From NCBI RefSeq assembly GCF_042682745.1, contig NZ_JBHUIO010000005.1, forward strand, positions 930,001-994,000: 64,000 bases of DNA, given 5' to 3'. Numbering within the stretch: the first letter of the stretch is position 1; the number at the start of each line of letters is the position of its first letter. The translations under genes and the position numbers were made by a program. Below the pieces are notes generated by a model that saw only the letters and a list, made by a program, of their open reading frames with translations, did no database searches and was not told the DNA's origin. Shown here one piece after another: positions 35,342-43,445 of the stretch. This DNA is from Tumebacillus_A lipolyticus. GTDB taxonomy: Bacteria; Bacillota; Bacilli; Tumebacillales; Tumebacillaceae.

Positions 35342-37065
35342 GATGTGGGGCCCTCCTTTCGCTGTAATACTGCCTGCGCCTGCTCAAGCACCGCCTGAGG
35401 CAGACCGAAGCATTTTGCCAGCCGCACGGCGTCCTTGGGGACATCTCCGGCGCAGCTTTTGAGCAACCGATAATCCATCGCGCTGTAGAGGCGCTGTAAC
35501 AGCTCTTGCGGCGCGCTTTCTTCCAATCGATCGAGCAGATCGCGCTTCAGACCGGCGACGCGAAATCCCTGAATGCCGTTCACTTCGGTCACGCCAGGAA
35601 AATGGCTGGCGAACAGGGCGCTGTGCCCGGTGGTCAGCAGGTAGCTGGCCAAGCCGATCGCCAGCGCCTCCCCCTCCTCCGGGTTGGTGGTGCGCGCCAC
35701 CTCGTCCAGCAGGAGCAAAGCGGGCCTGCTGTCGCCGAGCAGCGCGGACAGACGCTGCATCTCCGCACCAAACGAGGAGAGGCCGCTCGCGAGGCTCTGC
35801 TCGTCTCCTCCGGAGATGCCGATGCGCTCGACCGGGCGGAAGCGGAACAGTCTCGCCGGCACGGGCAGCGCGTGTTGGGCGAGCGCTTGCAACAACCCGA
35901 GCGTCTTCAAGACCACCGTCTTGCCGCCCATGTTCGGCCCGGTGATCAGCCCGACGCCAGGATCGAGTTCCAGATCGAGCGCGGTGTAGGCACCCCCCCG
36001 CTTCTCGACCGCTTCGCGGGCGAGAGGATGGAAAGCAGCCTCGACCGTCCAGCCGGAGGTGACGCTTCGATCGCGGGCGATCGCTTCCCGGCCCGCATCA
36101 GCAGCGCCTTCCACCGCTCGACCGACCTCCTGCGCTGCCGCTCCGCCTGCGCTTTCCCAGCAGACCGCCCCCATCTGCCACCTGTTGGCAAGATGCGCTT
36201 TCGCCAGGGTCAAGTCCAGCCGACCGAGCGCCGACAGCGCACGCAGCAGCATCGCCGCGTGCGGGCGAAACTCGCTCACGAGATCCTGCAGCGCCTCCGT
36301 CTCTCGATCCTCGATCTCCACCAGCTTGTCTTCGCGCTGTTGCAAAAGCTCTTGTACCCGCTCAGGCTCCACCTGCTGAAAGATCGCTTCGAACACCGTC
36401 TCCTGCATCAGCTGCAAATCTTGATCCTGCTTGGCAGCGGTCGCATTCGGATCTGACCGGTCGAACACCAGCTGTCCGTCTTTCCCCGGCTTTCTTCCAT
36501 AGCGCGCGCGCAGGCGATCTCCCTGCGCCTTTTTTTCGGCGAAGATCGCTTCGTTCAGCGCGCTGTGCTCGCGATGCAGCCGCACCAGCTCCGCATCGCT
36601 CGACAGCTCGGCGAGCGAAAAGGATGGCACCAACTCCCCCGGCGGGTTCAGGCGGCGCAAGTGTTCCTCCCACGCCACCTGCTCCCAAAAGCGGAAGCAA
36701 AGCCCCTTCGCCTGCAGCAGACGCTCGACCGCAAATCCCTGCCAGCAGAACCGTTTCAGTTCAAAAAAATCGACAGGTCGCAGCGTCGCTCCCTGCTCGA
36801 TCAAGCTCAACAACCCCTCGACATCGGGAAGCTGCCTGAGCGCATCGCGCAGCTCTTTGGCCCACTCCTCATCGCCGAGCGCTGAGCGCAGCATGAGCAG
36901 ATCGTCCATCCGCTCCTCCCAGAGCGAGCGCTCGCTCGACAGGTAAGGTCTGATCTGCCGCTTGGCGCGCAGGCCCGCAGGCGAGACGGGCGAGAGCGAC
37001 GCCATGACCTCCGGCCATCCTAAGAGCTCTTTTGTCGTCTCATCCCAAAACGACCCTGAGGTCAT
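35338..37065 (-). CDS. kamC: MutS-like ATPase KamC (aminomutase reactivase)
   Basis: The 575 residues have a MutS-family ATPase domain in the C-terminal third: Walker A GLITGPNMGGKTVVLKTL, the signature SGLSSFGAEMQRLSALL and Walker B LLLLDEVARTTNPEEG. The N-terminal part is helical and lacks the mismatch-recognition domain of MutS. In lysine-fermenting bacteria this gene sits with kamDE and its product reactivates B12-inactivated aminomutase together with KamB. The location between kamB and kamD supports that role. Ribosome binding site GGAGTGAC. Confidence 0.9.
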   Translation of the reverse strand: MTSGSFWDETTKELLGWPEVMASLSPVSPAGLRAKRQIRPYLSSERSLWEERMDDLLMLRSALGDEEWAKELRDALRQLPDVEGLLSLIEQGATLRPVDFFELKRFCWQGFAVERLLQAKGLCFRFWEQVAWEEHLRRLNPPGELVPSFSLAELSSDAELVRLHREHSALNEAIFAEKKAQGDRLRARYGRKPGKDGQLVFDRSDPNATAAKQDQDLQLMQETVFEAIFQQVEPERVQELLQQREDKLVEIEDRETEALQDLVSEFRPHAAMLLRALSALGRLDLTLAKAHLANRWQMGAVCWESAGGAAAQEVGRAVEGAADAGREAIARDRSVTSGWTVEAAFHPLAREAVEKRGGAYTALDLELDPGVGLITGPNMGGKTVVLKTLGLLQALAQHALPVPARLFRFRPVERIGISGGDEQSLASGLSSFGAEMQRLSALLGDSRPALLLLDEVARTTNPEEGEALAIGLASYLLTTGHSALFASHFPGVTEVNGIQGFRVAGLKRDLLDRLEESAPQELLQRLYSAMDYRLLKSCAGDVPKDAVRLAKCFGLPQAVLEQAQAVLQRKEGPTS

Positions 37066-37071
37066 CGCCAG

Positions 37072-38100
37072 TCACTCCTTTACATTCCAGACGGCAACAT
37101 CACCTGCCACCGCTTGCACCGCTTCCACCAGCTCACCGCTCGGCAGCTGATGCCCTTCTACCGAATAGGGATTGACCGTCATGCCATACACTCGTATCGA
37201 GCGGCGCACCACGATCTGATGACCGCGCCGCAAAAACTTGCGCCAAGCGCTCTGCGACACAAAAAAATGCGTGGCGTCAGACAACACGAGCGCAAAGCCG
37301 CGCGGAATCCCTTCTAACATCTGGATCAATCGGTCGGTCACCGCACCGGTCACCGCCAGCGCCCGCACCGCCTCCTGACCAGGCCAGCTCGGATCGCTCT
37401 GCGGGTTTTGGGTAAACGAGGAGGTCTGGGTGAGCAGAACGTGCTCCAGCCGGTCTTCGCGCAGCACGCCGACCGCAAGCGTTCCGCTCTCCGCCGCCGC
37501 ATCGTACAGGCGGGCCAGCTCGTCATCCGCTTGCGGCAACAGAAAGCGCTGCAGAAAAAAAGCGCTCTTCTGCGCCACCTCTTGCACCGTTCGCGCCACC
37601 ACAGCCCCGGTCGCCAATACGACGCCGTCTGTGACCAGCGGGCTTGCAGCCATCATCCGATCGAACGCACCGTCGACCAGGCAGAGGTCTGCGCCCTGCG
37701 CTTCCATCATCTGCAGCACCTGTGCGACCTGCTCTCGATAGCGAATGCCTGCCAGCACCACCGTTCCCGGCTCTTGCACCTCCGCCAGATAGACGTCGCC
37801 GAGCGTCGAGGAGATGCCCGTTCGCTCGATGATGCGAAGCAGGGCGGTGCCAGCTTCCAGCACATCGCCCGCAGACGCCACAAGGGCGCCCGCCGGAACT
37901 TCGACTTCTGGCTTGGGCACCCCCATGATCGCATCATGACGCTCTCCGTCCACGCCGATCGAGACGATCCCCAGCGCTCGCCCCTTGGCGGTCGCTTGAT
38001 CGATCAACTCATTCATCGCCGTGGTCTTCCCTGCGTGCTTGGCGATGCCCACCAGCGATACGCGGCGGGCACCACAAAGCTCTACTTGCTCAAGCAACAT
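37072..38100 (-). CDS. kamB: KamB-like reactivase subunit
   Basis: The 342 residues begin with a P-loop-like VSLVGIAKHAGKTTAMNELI (about 14-33). Segments such as SIGVDGERHDAIMGVPKPEVEVPAGALVAS and CLVDGAFDRMMAAS follow. I identify it as KamB from its position between kamA and kamC, from the P-loop, and from the known gene order. The biochemical role (reactivation of lysine 5,6-aminomutase) is family knowledge. Its start overlaps the kamA stop by one base (TGATG). Confidence 0.85.
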   Translation of the reverse strand: MLLEQVELCGARRVSLVGIAKHAGKTTAMNELIDQATAKGRALGIVSIGVDGERHDAIMGVPKPEVEVPAGALVASAGDVLEAGTALLRIIERTGISSTLGDVYLAEVQEPGTVVLAGIRYREQVAQVLQMMEAQGADLCLVDGAFDRMMAASPLVTDGVVLATGAVVARTVQEVAQKSAFFLQRFLLPQADDELARLYDAAAESGTLAVGVLREDRLEHVLLTQTSSFTQNPQSDPSWPGQEAVRALAVTGAVTDRLIQMLEGIPRGFALVLSDATHFFVSQSAWRKFLRRGHQIVVRRSIRVYGMTVNPYSVEGHQLPSGELVEAVQAVAGDVAVWNVKE

Positions 38101-39440
38101 CAGTCTGCCATCGGCAGGTCGATCTTCGCGCTCGCCTGTTCTTCCTGCATCTCTTTCGGGCGGCGGCGCACCATCCCTTTCGGCTCAAGCGACACCTGTT
38201 TGTCATTGAGCAGTTTGGCCAGACCGATCTCATCGCCCGTGCTGTGATCATGCGTGCAGGTCGGCGGACACCCTTTGTCCTCGTAGGTCGGCTCATGATA
38301 CACCGAGATCACGCCCTCGAAGTTGCGCAGGATCACCTTGCCATGACCTTGCGAGATCACATATTGCGGCATGACCGGAATCTTGCCGCCGCCGCCCGGC
38401 GCGTCGACGACGAACGTCGGCACCGCATAGCCGGAGGTGTGACCGCGCAGCTGCTCCATGATCTCCAAGCCTTTGGAGACGGTGGTGCGGAAATGCTGAA
38501 TGCCTTCCGACAGGTCGCATTGGTAGATGTAGTACGGGCGCACGCGGTTGTAGACCAGCTGGTGCATCAGGTCTTTCATCACGTGCACGCAGTCGTTGAC
38601 CCCGCGCATCAAAACCGATTGGTTGCCGAGCGGAATGCCCGCATCTGCGATCTTGTGACAAGCTGCTTTCGCTTCCTCGGTCAGCTCATCCGGATGGTTG
38701 AAGTGCGTGTTGATCCAGACCGGATGGTATTTTTTCAACATGTTGACCAGGTTGTCGGTGATCCGCTGCGGGAAGACGACCGGGGCGCGCGTGCCGATGC
38801 GGATGATCTCCACATGCGGGATTTTGCGCAGGCTGGAGATGATGTATTCCAAGATCTTGTCGTTGACCAGCAGGCCGTCGCCGCCGGAGAGCAGGACGTC
38901 GCGCACCTGCGGGGTGCGTCTGATATAGTCGATCGCCGCGTCGAGCTGTTGCTTCGGCACCGATTGACCGACTTGGCCGGAGAAGCGGCGACGGGTGCAG
39001 TGGCGGCAGTACATCGAACATTGGTTGGTGATCAAGAACAGCACGCGGTCCGGATAACGGTGGGTCAGGCCCGGCGCCGGAGCATCTTCATCCTCGTGCA
39101 GCGGGTCGGCCATATCCCACGGCGAGCGCTGCATCTCATCGGACATCGGCACAGCTTGCAGGCGCACCGGACAGGTCGGATCGTCCTGATCCATCATCAT
39201 CGCATAGTATGGCGTGATGCGCAGCGGAATCGACATCTTGACGTTCAGGATGCCCACGCGCTCCTCATCGGTCAGGTTGATCACCTTTTCCAGCGTCTCC
39301 AGATCGTTGATCGTGTGGGTCAGCTGCCACATCCAGTCATCCCACTGCTCGTTGGTGACATCTTTCCAAATCTCCACATCGCGGAAATGACGCTTTTGCT
39401 TCCCATAGTGATGCACAGTCAAACGCTCTTGTTGTTCCAT
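38100..39440 (-). CDS. kamA: Lysine 2,3-aminomutase KamA (radical SAM)
   Basis: Interconverts L-lysine and beta-lysine using S-adenosylmethionine, a 4Fe-4S cluster and PLP. The 446 residues carry the radical SAM motif CSMYCRHC (C141, C145, C148), the GGDGLL-type SAM segment, and the PLP region DAPGGGGKIPVMPQYV. The C-terminal region with CPPTCTHDH is a zinc-binding tail typical of the family. First enzyme of the lysine fermentation pathway, second gene after kdd. Confidence 0.95.
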   Translation of the reverse strand: MEQQERLTVHHYGKQKRHFRDVEIWKDVTNEQWDDWMWQLTHTINDLETLEKVINLTDEERVGILNVKMSIPLRITPYYAMMMDQDDPTCPVRLQAVPMSDEMQRSPWDMADPLHEDEDAPAPGLTHRYPDRVLFLITNQCSMYCRHCTRRRFSGQVGQSVPKQQLDAAIDYIRRTPQVRDVLLSGGDGLLVNDKILEYIISSLRKIPHVEIIRIGTRAPVVFPQRITDNLVNMLKKYHPVWINTHFNHPDELTEEAKAACHKIADAGIPLGNQSVLMRGVNDCVHVMKDLMHQLVYNRVRPYYIYQCDLSEGIQHFRTTVSKGLEIMEQLRGHTSGYAVPTFVVDAPGGGGKIPVMPQYVISQGHGKVILRNFEGVISVYHEPTYEDKGCPPTCTHDHSTGDEIGLAKLLNDKQVSLEPKGMVRRRPKEMQEEQASAKIDLPMAD

Positions 39441-39479
39441 GACGTACGTCCCCCTTTTCTCTCTTCCAGCGAATCGGGC

Positions 39480-40520
39480 CTACAGCCCGTATTTTGTTTC
39501 AAACAGCTGACGAAGCGCTGCCGATTCCCGCACCAGCTCCAGCGAAAGATCAGCATGCCCTTTCGTATAGCCGTTGCCGATGATCATGTTCACATCTTTG
39601 CCGACGCCTTCCGCGCCGAGCGCAGCCGCCGTGAACGAGGTGGCCATCGAGAAGAAGTAGACCGTCCCCTCGTCGCGGGTGGCGAGGATCGATGCCATCT
39701 CCGTGCCCGGGATGTTGACGCAGTTGACCGTCAGATCGGCGAAGCGCCCCTCTGTCTCCCGCTCCACCGCTTCCAGCACATCGACAGGTCGCGTGCAGTC
39801 GAGGTTGAGCACCACATCCGCCCAGCCGAGCTTCTCGATCGCCGCACAGCCTTGCTCGCCATACTCGATCGCGATGATCTTTCCGGTCGGACCGGCCGAC
39901 TTTCGCGCCTGATAGAGCACCATCGTGCCGCTCTTGCCGCCAGCGCCCAAGATGACGACCGTGTCGCCTTCCTGCACCAGCTTCGCCGTCTGCGCAGGCG
40001 CTCCGCACACATCGAGCACCGCGAGCGAAATGCGGTCGGGCACATCGTCGGGCAGCTTGGCGTAGAGTCCCGATTCGAACAGGATCGCCTGACCTTTGAT
40101 GTCAACCTGCCCGGTCTTCACATCCATCTTGACGATCTCCTCGATCGTCAGCGGCGTCAGCGACAGCGAGACGAGCGTCGCGATCCGATCGCCCACCTGC
40201 AGGTCGATCTTCCCCGCCAGCTGCTGCCCGATCTGCCGCACCGTGCCGATCAGCATGCCGCCAGAGCCTGTCACCGGGTTGTGGTGCTTGCCGCGGCTCG
40301 CCACGATGTTTTGCATATGCTCGCCGACCTTGACCGGATCTCCACCCTCCGCTTCGCGAATCTGCACGAATGAGGCGGAGTCGATGTTCAGCGTCTCCAC
40401 ATCGATCAAGATCTCGTTGTCGTATAACTCCATGCTGTTATCCAGCTTCCATGCGGGTTGCGGCATCGTGCCCTCTGGCTCCACGACGCGATGCAGACCG
40501 TAGCGATGGCCTGGTCTCAT
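39480..40520 (-). CDS. kdd: 3,5-diaminohexanoate dehydrogenase Kdd
   Basis: Oxidative deamination of L-erythro-3,5-diaminohexanoate, the next step after KamDE. About 346 residues. They include MPQPAWKLDN near the start, a Rossmann dinucleotide motif VVILGAGGKSGTMVL, and GYGL-type ends characteristic of this zinc-free dehydrogenase family. ATG 40520 has GAGGGAGGGAA upstream. It is the first gene of the kam operon, 51 bases after a sigma-54 promoter. The following steps (cleavage enzyme, ammonia lyase) are not in the window. Confidence 0.9.
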   Translation of the reverse strand: MRPGHRYGLHRVVEPEGTMPQPAWKLDNSMELYDNEILIDVETLNIDSASFVQIREAEGGDPVKVGEHMQNIVASRGKHHNPVTGSGGMLIGTVRQIGQQLAGKIDLQVGDRIATLVSLSLTPLTIEEIVKMDVKTGQVDIKGQAILFESGLYAKLPDDVPDRISLAVLDVCGAPAQTAKLVQEGDTVVILGAGGKSGTMVLYQARKSAGPTGKIIAIEYGEQGCAAIEKLGWADVVLNLDCTRPVDVLEAVERETEGRFADLTVNCVNIPGTEMASILATRDEGTVYFFSMATSFTAAALGAEGVGKDVNMIIGNGYTKGHADLSLELVRESAALRQLFETKYGL

Positions 40521-40570
40521 GGTGATTCCCTCCCTCAAACACCTTGCCTTGTTGTTGCCCGATATCTCAA

Positions 40571-40587
40571 TGCAAAATTCATGCCAA
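40571..40587 (-). promoter_or_regulatory. Sigma-54 promoter of the kam operon
   Basis: Read on minus, TTGGCATGAATTTTGCA has the invariant GG and GC ten bases apart and matches the -24/-12 consensus TTGGCAC-N5-TTGCA with one mismatch. It lies about 50 bases before kdd, adjacent to a gene for an enhancer-binding protein. Confidence 0.9.
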
Positions 40588-40659
40588 CATCGCTAAATTC
40601 AAGGGAAACCCTTCGTTACCAAAGGATTCTGGCAATTTGGCGCAACCGCTTACAAAAAA

Positions 40660-40685
40660 GAAAGCGCCGAAAATTCGGCGCTTTC
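40660..40685 (-). terminator. Terminator of the regulator gene containing a probable enhancer site
   Basis: On minus, GAAAGCGCCGAA and TTCGGCGCTTTC form a perfect stem followed by TTTTTT, a clear terminator. The central 14 bases GCCGAAAATTCGGC (40666-40679) occur identically upstream of the regulator gene itself (42240-42253) and lie about 87 bases upstream of the sigma-54 promoter. The element may therefore double as the activator binding site. Confidence 0.75.
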
Positions 40686-40712
40686 GATCCTCTGCACGAT
40701 TCATTTTTTCGC

Positions 40713-42185
40713 TCACATGTCCGCTTTCCCTCGCGAGGCGCTGCGCTTGGTGAGCTGTTCGCGCCCCTCTTTGTCCTGCGCTTTGTTCAACCTGTATTGC
40801 AAGGTCTGCCGCGGGACTTGGAGCAGTTTTGCCGCCTGTTGGATGTTGCCGTTCGTCTCGCGCATCGCCTGCTCGATCAGCGCGGTCTCCACCTGATCAA
40901 GCGCTTCACGCAAAGGGCGCACGGCGTGGGGCAGCGAAAAGTCCCCCTCCTGCTTGGCAGAAAAATGACCTTCGCGGATGTGCCAGGGCAGATGTTCCAT
41001 CTGCAGATACGGGCCGTCTGCGATGTTCATCGCCCCTTCGATCGCATGCTCCAGCTCGCGCACGTTGCCCGGCCACTCATAGCGCACAAATCGATCGAAC
41101 ACCTCCGGCGTCACATCGACCACCGCCCGACCGAACTTTCGGTTGAACTTCTCGATAAAGTGTTTCGTCAGCAGCCGGATGTCGTCTGGACGCTCAGACA
41201 ACCGCGGCAGATGCAGCGAGACGACGTTTAAGCGATAGTAGAGGTCGGCTCGCAGATTGCCGCGCTCGATGGCGACGATCGGGTTTTGGTTGGTCGCCGC
41301 GAGCACCCGCACGTCCACTTCGATCACCTTCGCATCGCCGACGCGGCGGACGATGCCCTCCTGCAACACCCGCAACAGCTTGGCTTGAAGCTCCAGCGGC
41401 ATCGAGTTGATCTCATCGAGAAAGAGCGTCCCACCATCGGCCAGCTCAAACAGCCCGGGCCGATTTTCCGCCCCTGTAAACGAGCCCTTCACTGTGCCGA
41501 ACAACAGCCCTTCCAGCAGCGAGGCGGGCAGGGCGGCGCAGTTTTGGGCGATGAACGGTCGGTTGCGCCTAGGCGAGGCGTTGTGGATCGACTGGACGAA
41601 CAGCTCCTTGCCTGTGCCCGTCTCGCCAAACACCAGCACGGGCGAAGAGGTGGTCGCCGCCCTGGCTGCCAGCTCTTTGAGCAACAGCATCGACCGCTCC
41701 TGCGTCAAGATCTGGGCAAAGGTCCAGCGCGCTTCGATCGGGCTCTTCTTCTTGCCCGTCCCTCGTTCCATGCTGACGATCTGCGCCTGCAGATCGACCA
41801 GCTTCTCGTTCAGCTCTTTGAGTCGGGTCAAATCTTTCGCCACTTCAAGCGCCCCGATCAGCCGTCCTGACGACATGATCGGCAACGTCGTGTTCACCGT
41901 GTGCACCTTCGTGCCTCGGTAGTTGGTGTACATCTGCGGCATGTCCGGGATGCGCTCGCCGGTGTCGATCACCTTGAGCAATGTCGAAGTGCTCGTCTGA
42001 AGCGACGGAAACACTTCCAGCAGGTGCCGTCCGATCACCTCCTGCGGATCGAGGCCATCGAGCTTGGCGGCAGAATCGTTGTAGTAGATCGTGATGCCAT
42101 CCCGGTCGACCGCATGAATGCCCTCATCGATCGAGGCCAAAATCGCCCGCAACATCTCGACCATCTCTTGCGCCTCACGGTCCAT
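40713..42185 (-). CDS. Sigma-54 enhancer-binding activator of the kam operon (RocR-like)
   Basis: About 490 residues. An N-terminal PAS-like sensor (about 10-130) includes GIHAVDRDGITIYYNDSAAKLDG. A sigma-54 AAA+ domain follows with Walker A GETGTGKE, the loop motif GSFTGA (a variant of GAFTGA) and Walker B DGGTLFLDEI. The FIS-type helix-turn-helix at the end reads NGNIQQAAKLLQVPRQTLQYRL. ATG 42185 follows GAGGAGGGG. It is oriented with the kam operon and upstream of its promoter, so it is the obvious activator. The effector, perhaps lysine or a pathway intermediate, would bind the PAS domain. Confidence 0.92.
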   Translation of the reverse strand: MDREAQEMVEMLRAILASIDEGIHAVDRDGITIYYNDSAAKLDGLDPQEVIGRHLLEVFPSLQTSTSTLLKVIDTGERIPDMPQMYTNYRGTKVHTVNTTLPIMSSGRLIGALEVAKDLTRLKELNEKLVDLQAQIVSMERGTGKKKSPIEARWTFAQILTQERSMLLLKELAARAATTSSPVLVFGETGTGKELFVQSIHNASPRRNRPFIAQNCAALPASLLEGLLFGTVKGSFTGAENRPGLFELADGGTLFLDEINSMPLELQAKLLRVLQEGIVRRVGDAKVIEVDVRVLAATNQNPIVAIERGNLRADLYYRLNVVSLHLPRLSERPDDIRLLTKHFIEKFNRKFGRAVVDVTPEVFDRFVRYEWPGNVRELEHAIEGAMNIADGPYLQMEHLPWHIREGHFSAKQEGDFSLPHAVRPLREALDQVETALIEQAMRETNGNIQQAAKLLQVPRQTLQYRLNKAQDKEGREQLTKRSASRGKADM

Positions 42186-42216
42186 CGCCCATCCCCTCCT
42201 CACCTCTGTCAGAGCT

Positions 42217-42254
42217 GCCGAATTCCCGGCGTTTTGGATGCCGAAAATTCGGCA
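42217..42254. promoter_or_regulatory. Paired palindromes upstream of the sigma-54 activator gene
   Basis: TGCCGAAAATTCGGCA (42239-42254) is a perfect palindrome whose core is identical to the one near the kam promoter. A degenerate copy GCCGAATTCCCGGC lies at 42217-42230. The position in front of the regulator gene suggests autoregulation by its own product. Confidence 0.65.
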
Positions 42255-42279
42255 ACCCGTCTCAAAAAAAGTTCCGCCA

Positions 42280-42732
42280 TTACAGCGGACGCGATAGTAG
42301 AATGCGATCTCTGCACGGGATGCCGTTCTCAACGATCGGCTCGCCGTACTCTCTGAGAAAATAATCGAAATCGATCCCGATCATGCGAAACCCAAGTTTT
42401 TGATAGAAAGCCAGATTCCCGATGCTTGAGTTTCCGGTGCTGACGATCACCTCGCGAAACTCGCGCTCTTTCAAGTTTTTGAGCACGGTCAACAACAGTT
42501 GTTTGCCGTGACCTTGCCCTTGATACGCTTCTCGCACTGCGATGTTTTTGATCTCTACTTTGCCCTCTTCGCTCTGCAGCAAGACCAGCACGCCGATCGT
42601 CTCTTCCTCTACCGATCTCCACGCGTACAGCTCGCCGCGGGGCAGATAGTTGCGCACCATCTCTTCAGACGGATCGGCCAGCAACAAGAGCGGTAGATAC
42701 GCCTCATGATTTCTTTCGACCAAATGAAGCAT
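42280..42732 (-). CDS. GNAT-family N-acetyltransferase
   Basis: The 150 residues have the GNAT acetyl-CoA motif (IKNIAVREAYQGQGHGKQLLLTVL) and the segment STGNSSIGNLAFYQKLGFRM. The substrate cannot be told. The ATG follows GGAGGGG. It lies upstream of the sigma-54 activator gene on the same strand with a 94-base gap that holds the activator binding sites, so the two need not be co-transcribed. Confidence 0.85.
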   Translation of the reverse strand: MLHLVERNHEAYLPLLLLADPSEEMVRNYLPRGELYAWRSVEEETIGVLVLLQSEEGKVEIKNIAVREAYQGQGHGKQLLLTVLKNLKEREFREVIVSTGNSSIGNLAFYQKLGFRMIGIDFDYFLREYGEPIVENGIPCRDRILLSRPL

Positions 42733-42778
42733 GGTGTCCCCTCCAATCCTACTCTGCTTATCTACGCACTAGACCCCG

Positions 42779-43009
42779 TCAATTCCTCTTTTTCTGCTCA
42801 TCTGTTGTCTTCTTCAACAACACAGGAACGCGCCGTTTAAGCTGTGAACCGATCTGGCCGAGCTCCTTTGAGGCGTGATTTCCCCAGTATCCATCTAAGG
42901 GAACCCTGATGCCGAGCTCATCGGCAAGCTCATGCTTCATCCGCTCGACCATCAGCCTGACCTCCGGATCATTTATATCCCATGCTCTCTTTTTATTCAC
43001 CGCATTCAT
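42779..43009 (-). CDS. Small acid-soluble spore protein, alpha/beta type
   Basis: About 76 residues. The two conserved blocks of alpha/beta-type SASP can be recognised: VERMKHELADELGIRV, which corresponds to the K-E-A-ELG block with the germination protease site, and GYWGNHASKELGQIGSQLKRR, which corresponds to the second DNA-binding block. Such proteins coat and protect spore DNA. It is more diverged than major SASPs. ATG 43009 follows AGGATGGGAG; a longer reading frame start is less likely. Confidence 0.72.
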   Translation of the reverse strand: MNAVNKKRAWDINDPEVRLMVERMKHELADELGIRVPLDGYWGNHASKELGQIGSQLKRRVPVLLKKTTDEQKKRN

Positions 43010-43043
43010 CTCCCATCCTGCCAAATTCAGCAGATCCAATCAT

Positions 43044-43280
43044 TTATTTTTGAATTTTTTCTTTAAAATTGATATCCCGCATCTCTGTAGCGCCAGTTTG
43101 ATCGAACGGCCCGTTCGGACCGACACGATTTTGAATTGACCGTACGATTGCAGACACCGCTCTAGCTTTGCCGAAAATGCGCAGAAACAGACCGCTCCGA
43201 GAAAAAACACTCACTGTCGAAAAAAATCGCTTCCGCTCGAAACGAAAAAGAGGGAGGGACGGCAGGCTGGGCATCCACAA
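43044..43280 (-). other. Possible short gene between SASP and protease genes
   Basis: A reading frame of up to 78 codons ends 35 bases before the SASP start. Only the last ~37 residues (from a GTG giving SAIVRSIQNRVGPNGPFDQT and then GATEMRDINFKEKIQK) look protein-like. No good ribosome binding site is seen. The rest of the 436-base gap from 43010 to 43445 is AT-rich and contains the protease promoter. I cannot decide whether this is a real gene. Confidence 0.25.
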
Positions 43281-43354
43281 CTCGCAACCGCCGACAGAAT
43301 CGCCTGATTATTACCGAATGTCGAATAGTATTAACCGAAACTTCAAAAAGAATA

Positions 43355-43382
43355 TTGACCTATAACCATAAATGGGTACAAT
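43355..43382 (+). promoter_or_regulatory. Promoter of first neutral protease gene
   Basis: TTGACC (43355-43360), 16 bases, TACAAT (43377-43382). A 60-base AT-rich leader follows before AGAGGGAGG and the start codon. Confidence 0.65.
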
Positions 43383-43445
43383 TAAAAATAAGAACATTTA
43401 TAAAGTTTTTATAATTATAACAAAAAGAGAGGGAGGTTATTCAAA

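Noticed and set aside
38244..40373. Plus-strand frame of 709 codons across kamA and kdd
   Set aside because: It lies opposite two genes with clear motifs, crosses their boundary, and has no ribosome binding site or recognisable domain.
40713..42332. Longer start of the sigma-54 activator (42332)
   Set aside because: The extra 49 residues overlap the end of the GNAT gene and the binding palindromes, while ATG 42185 has GAGGAGGGG at good distance.
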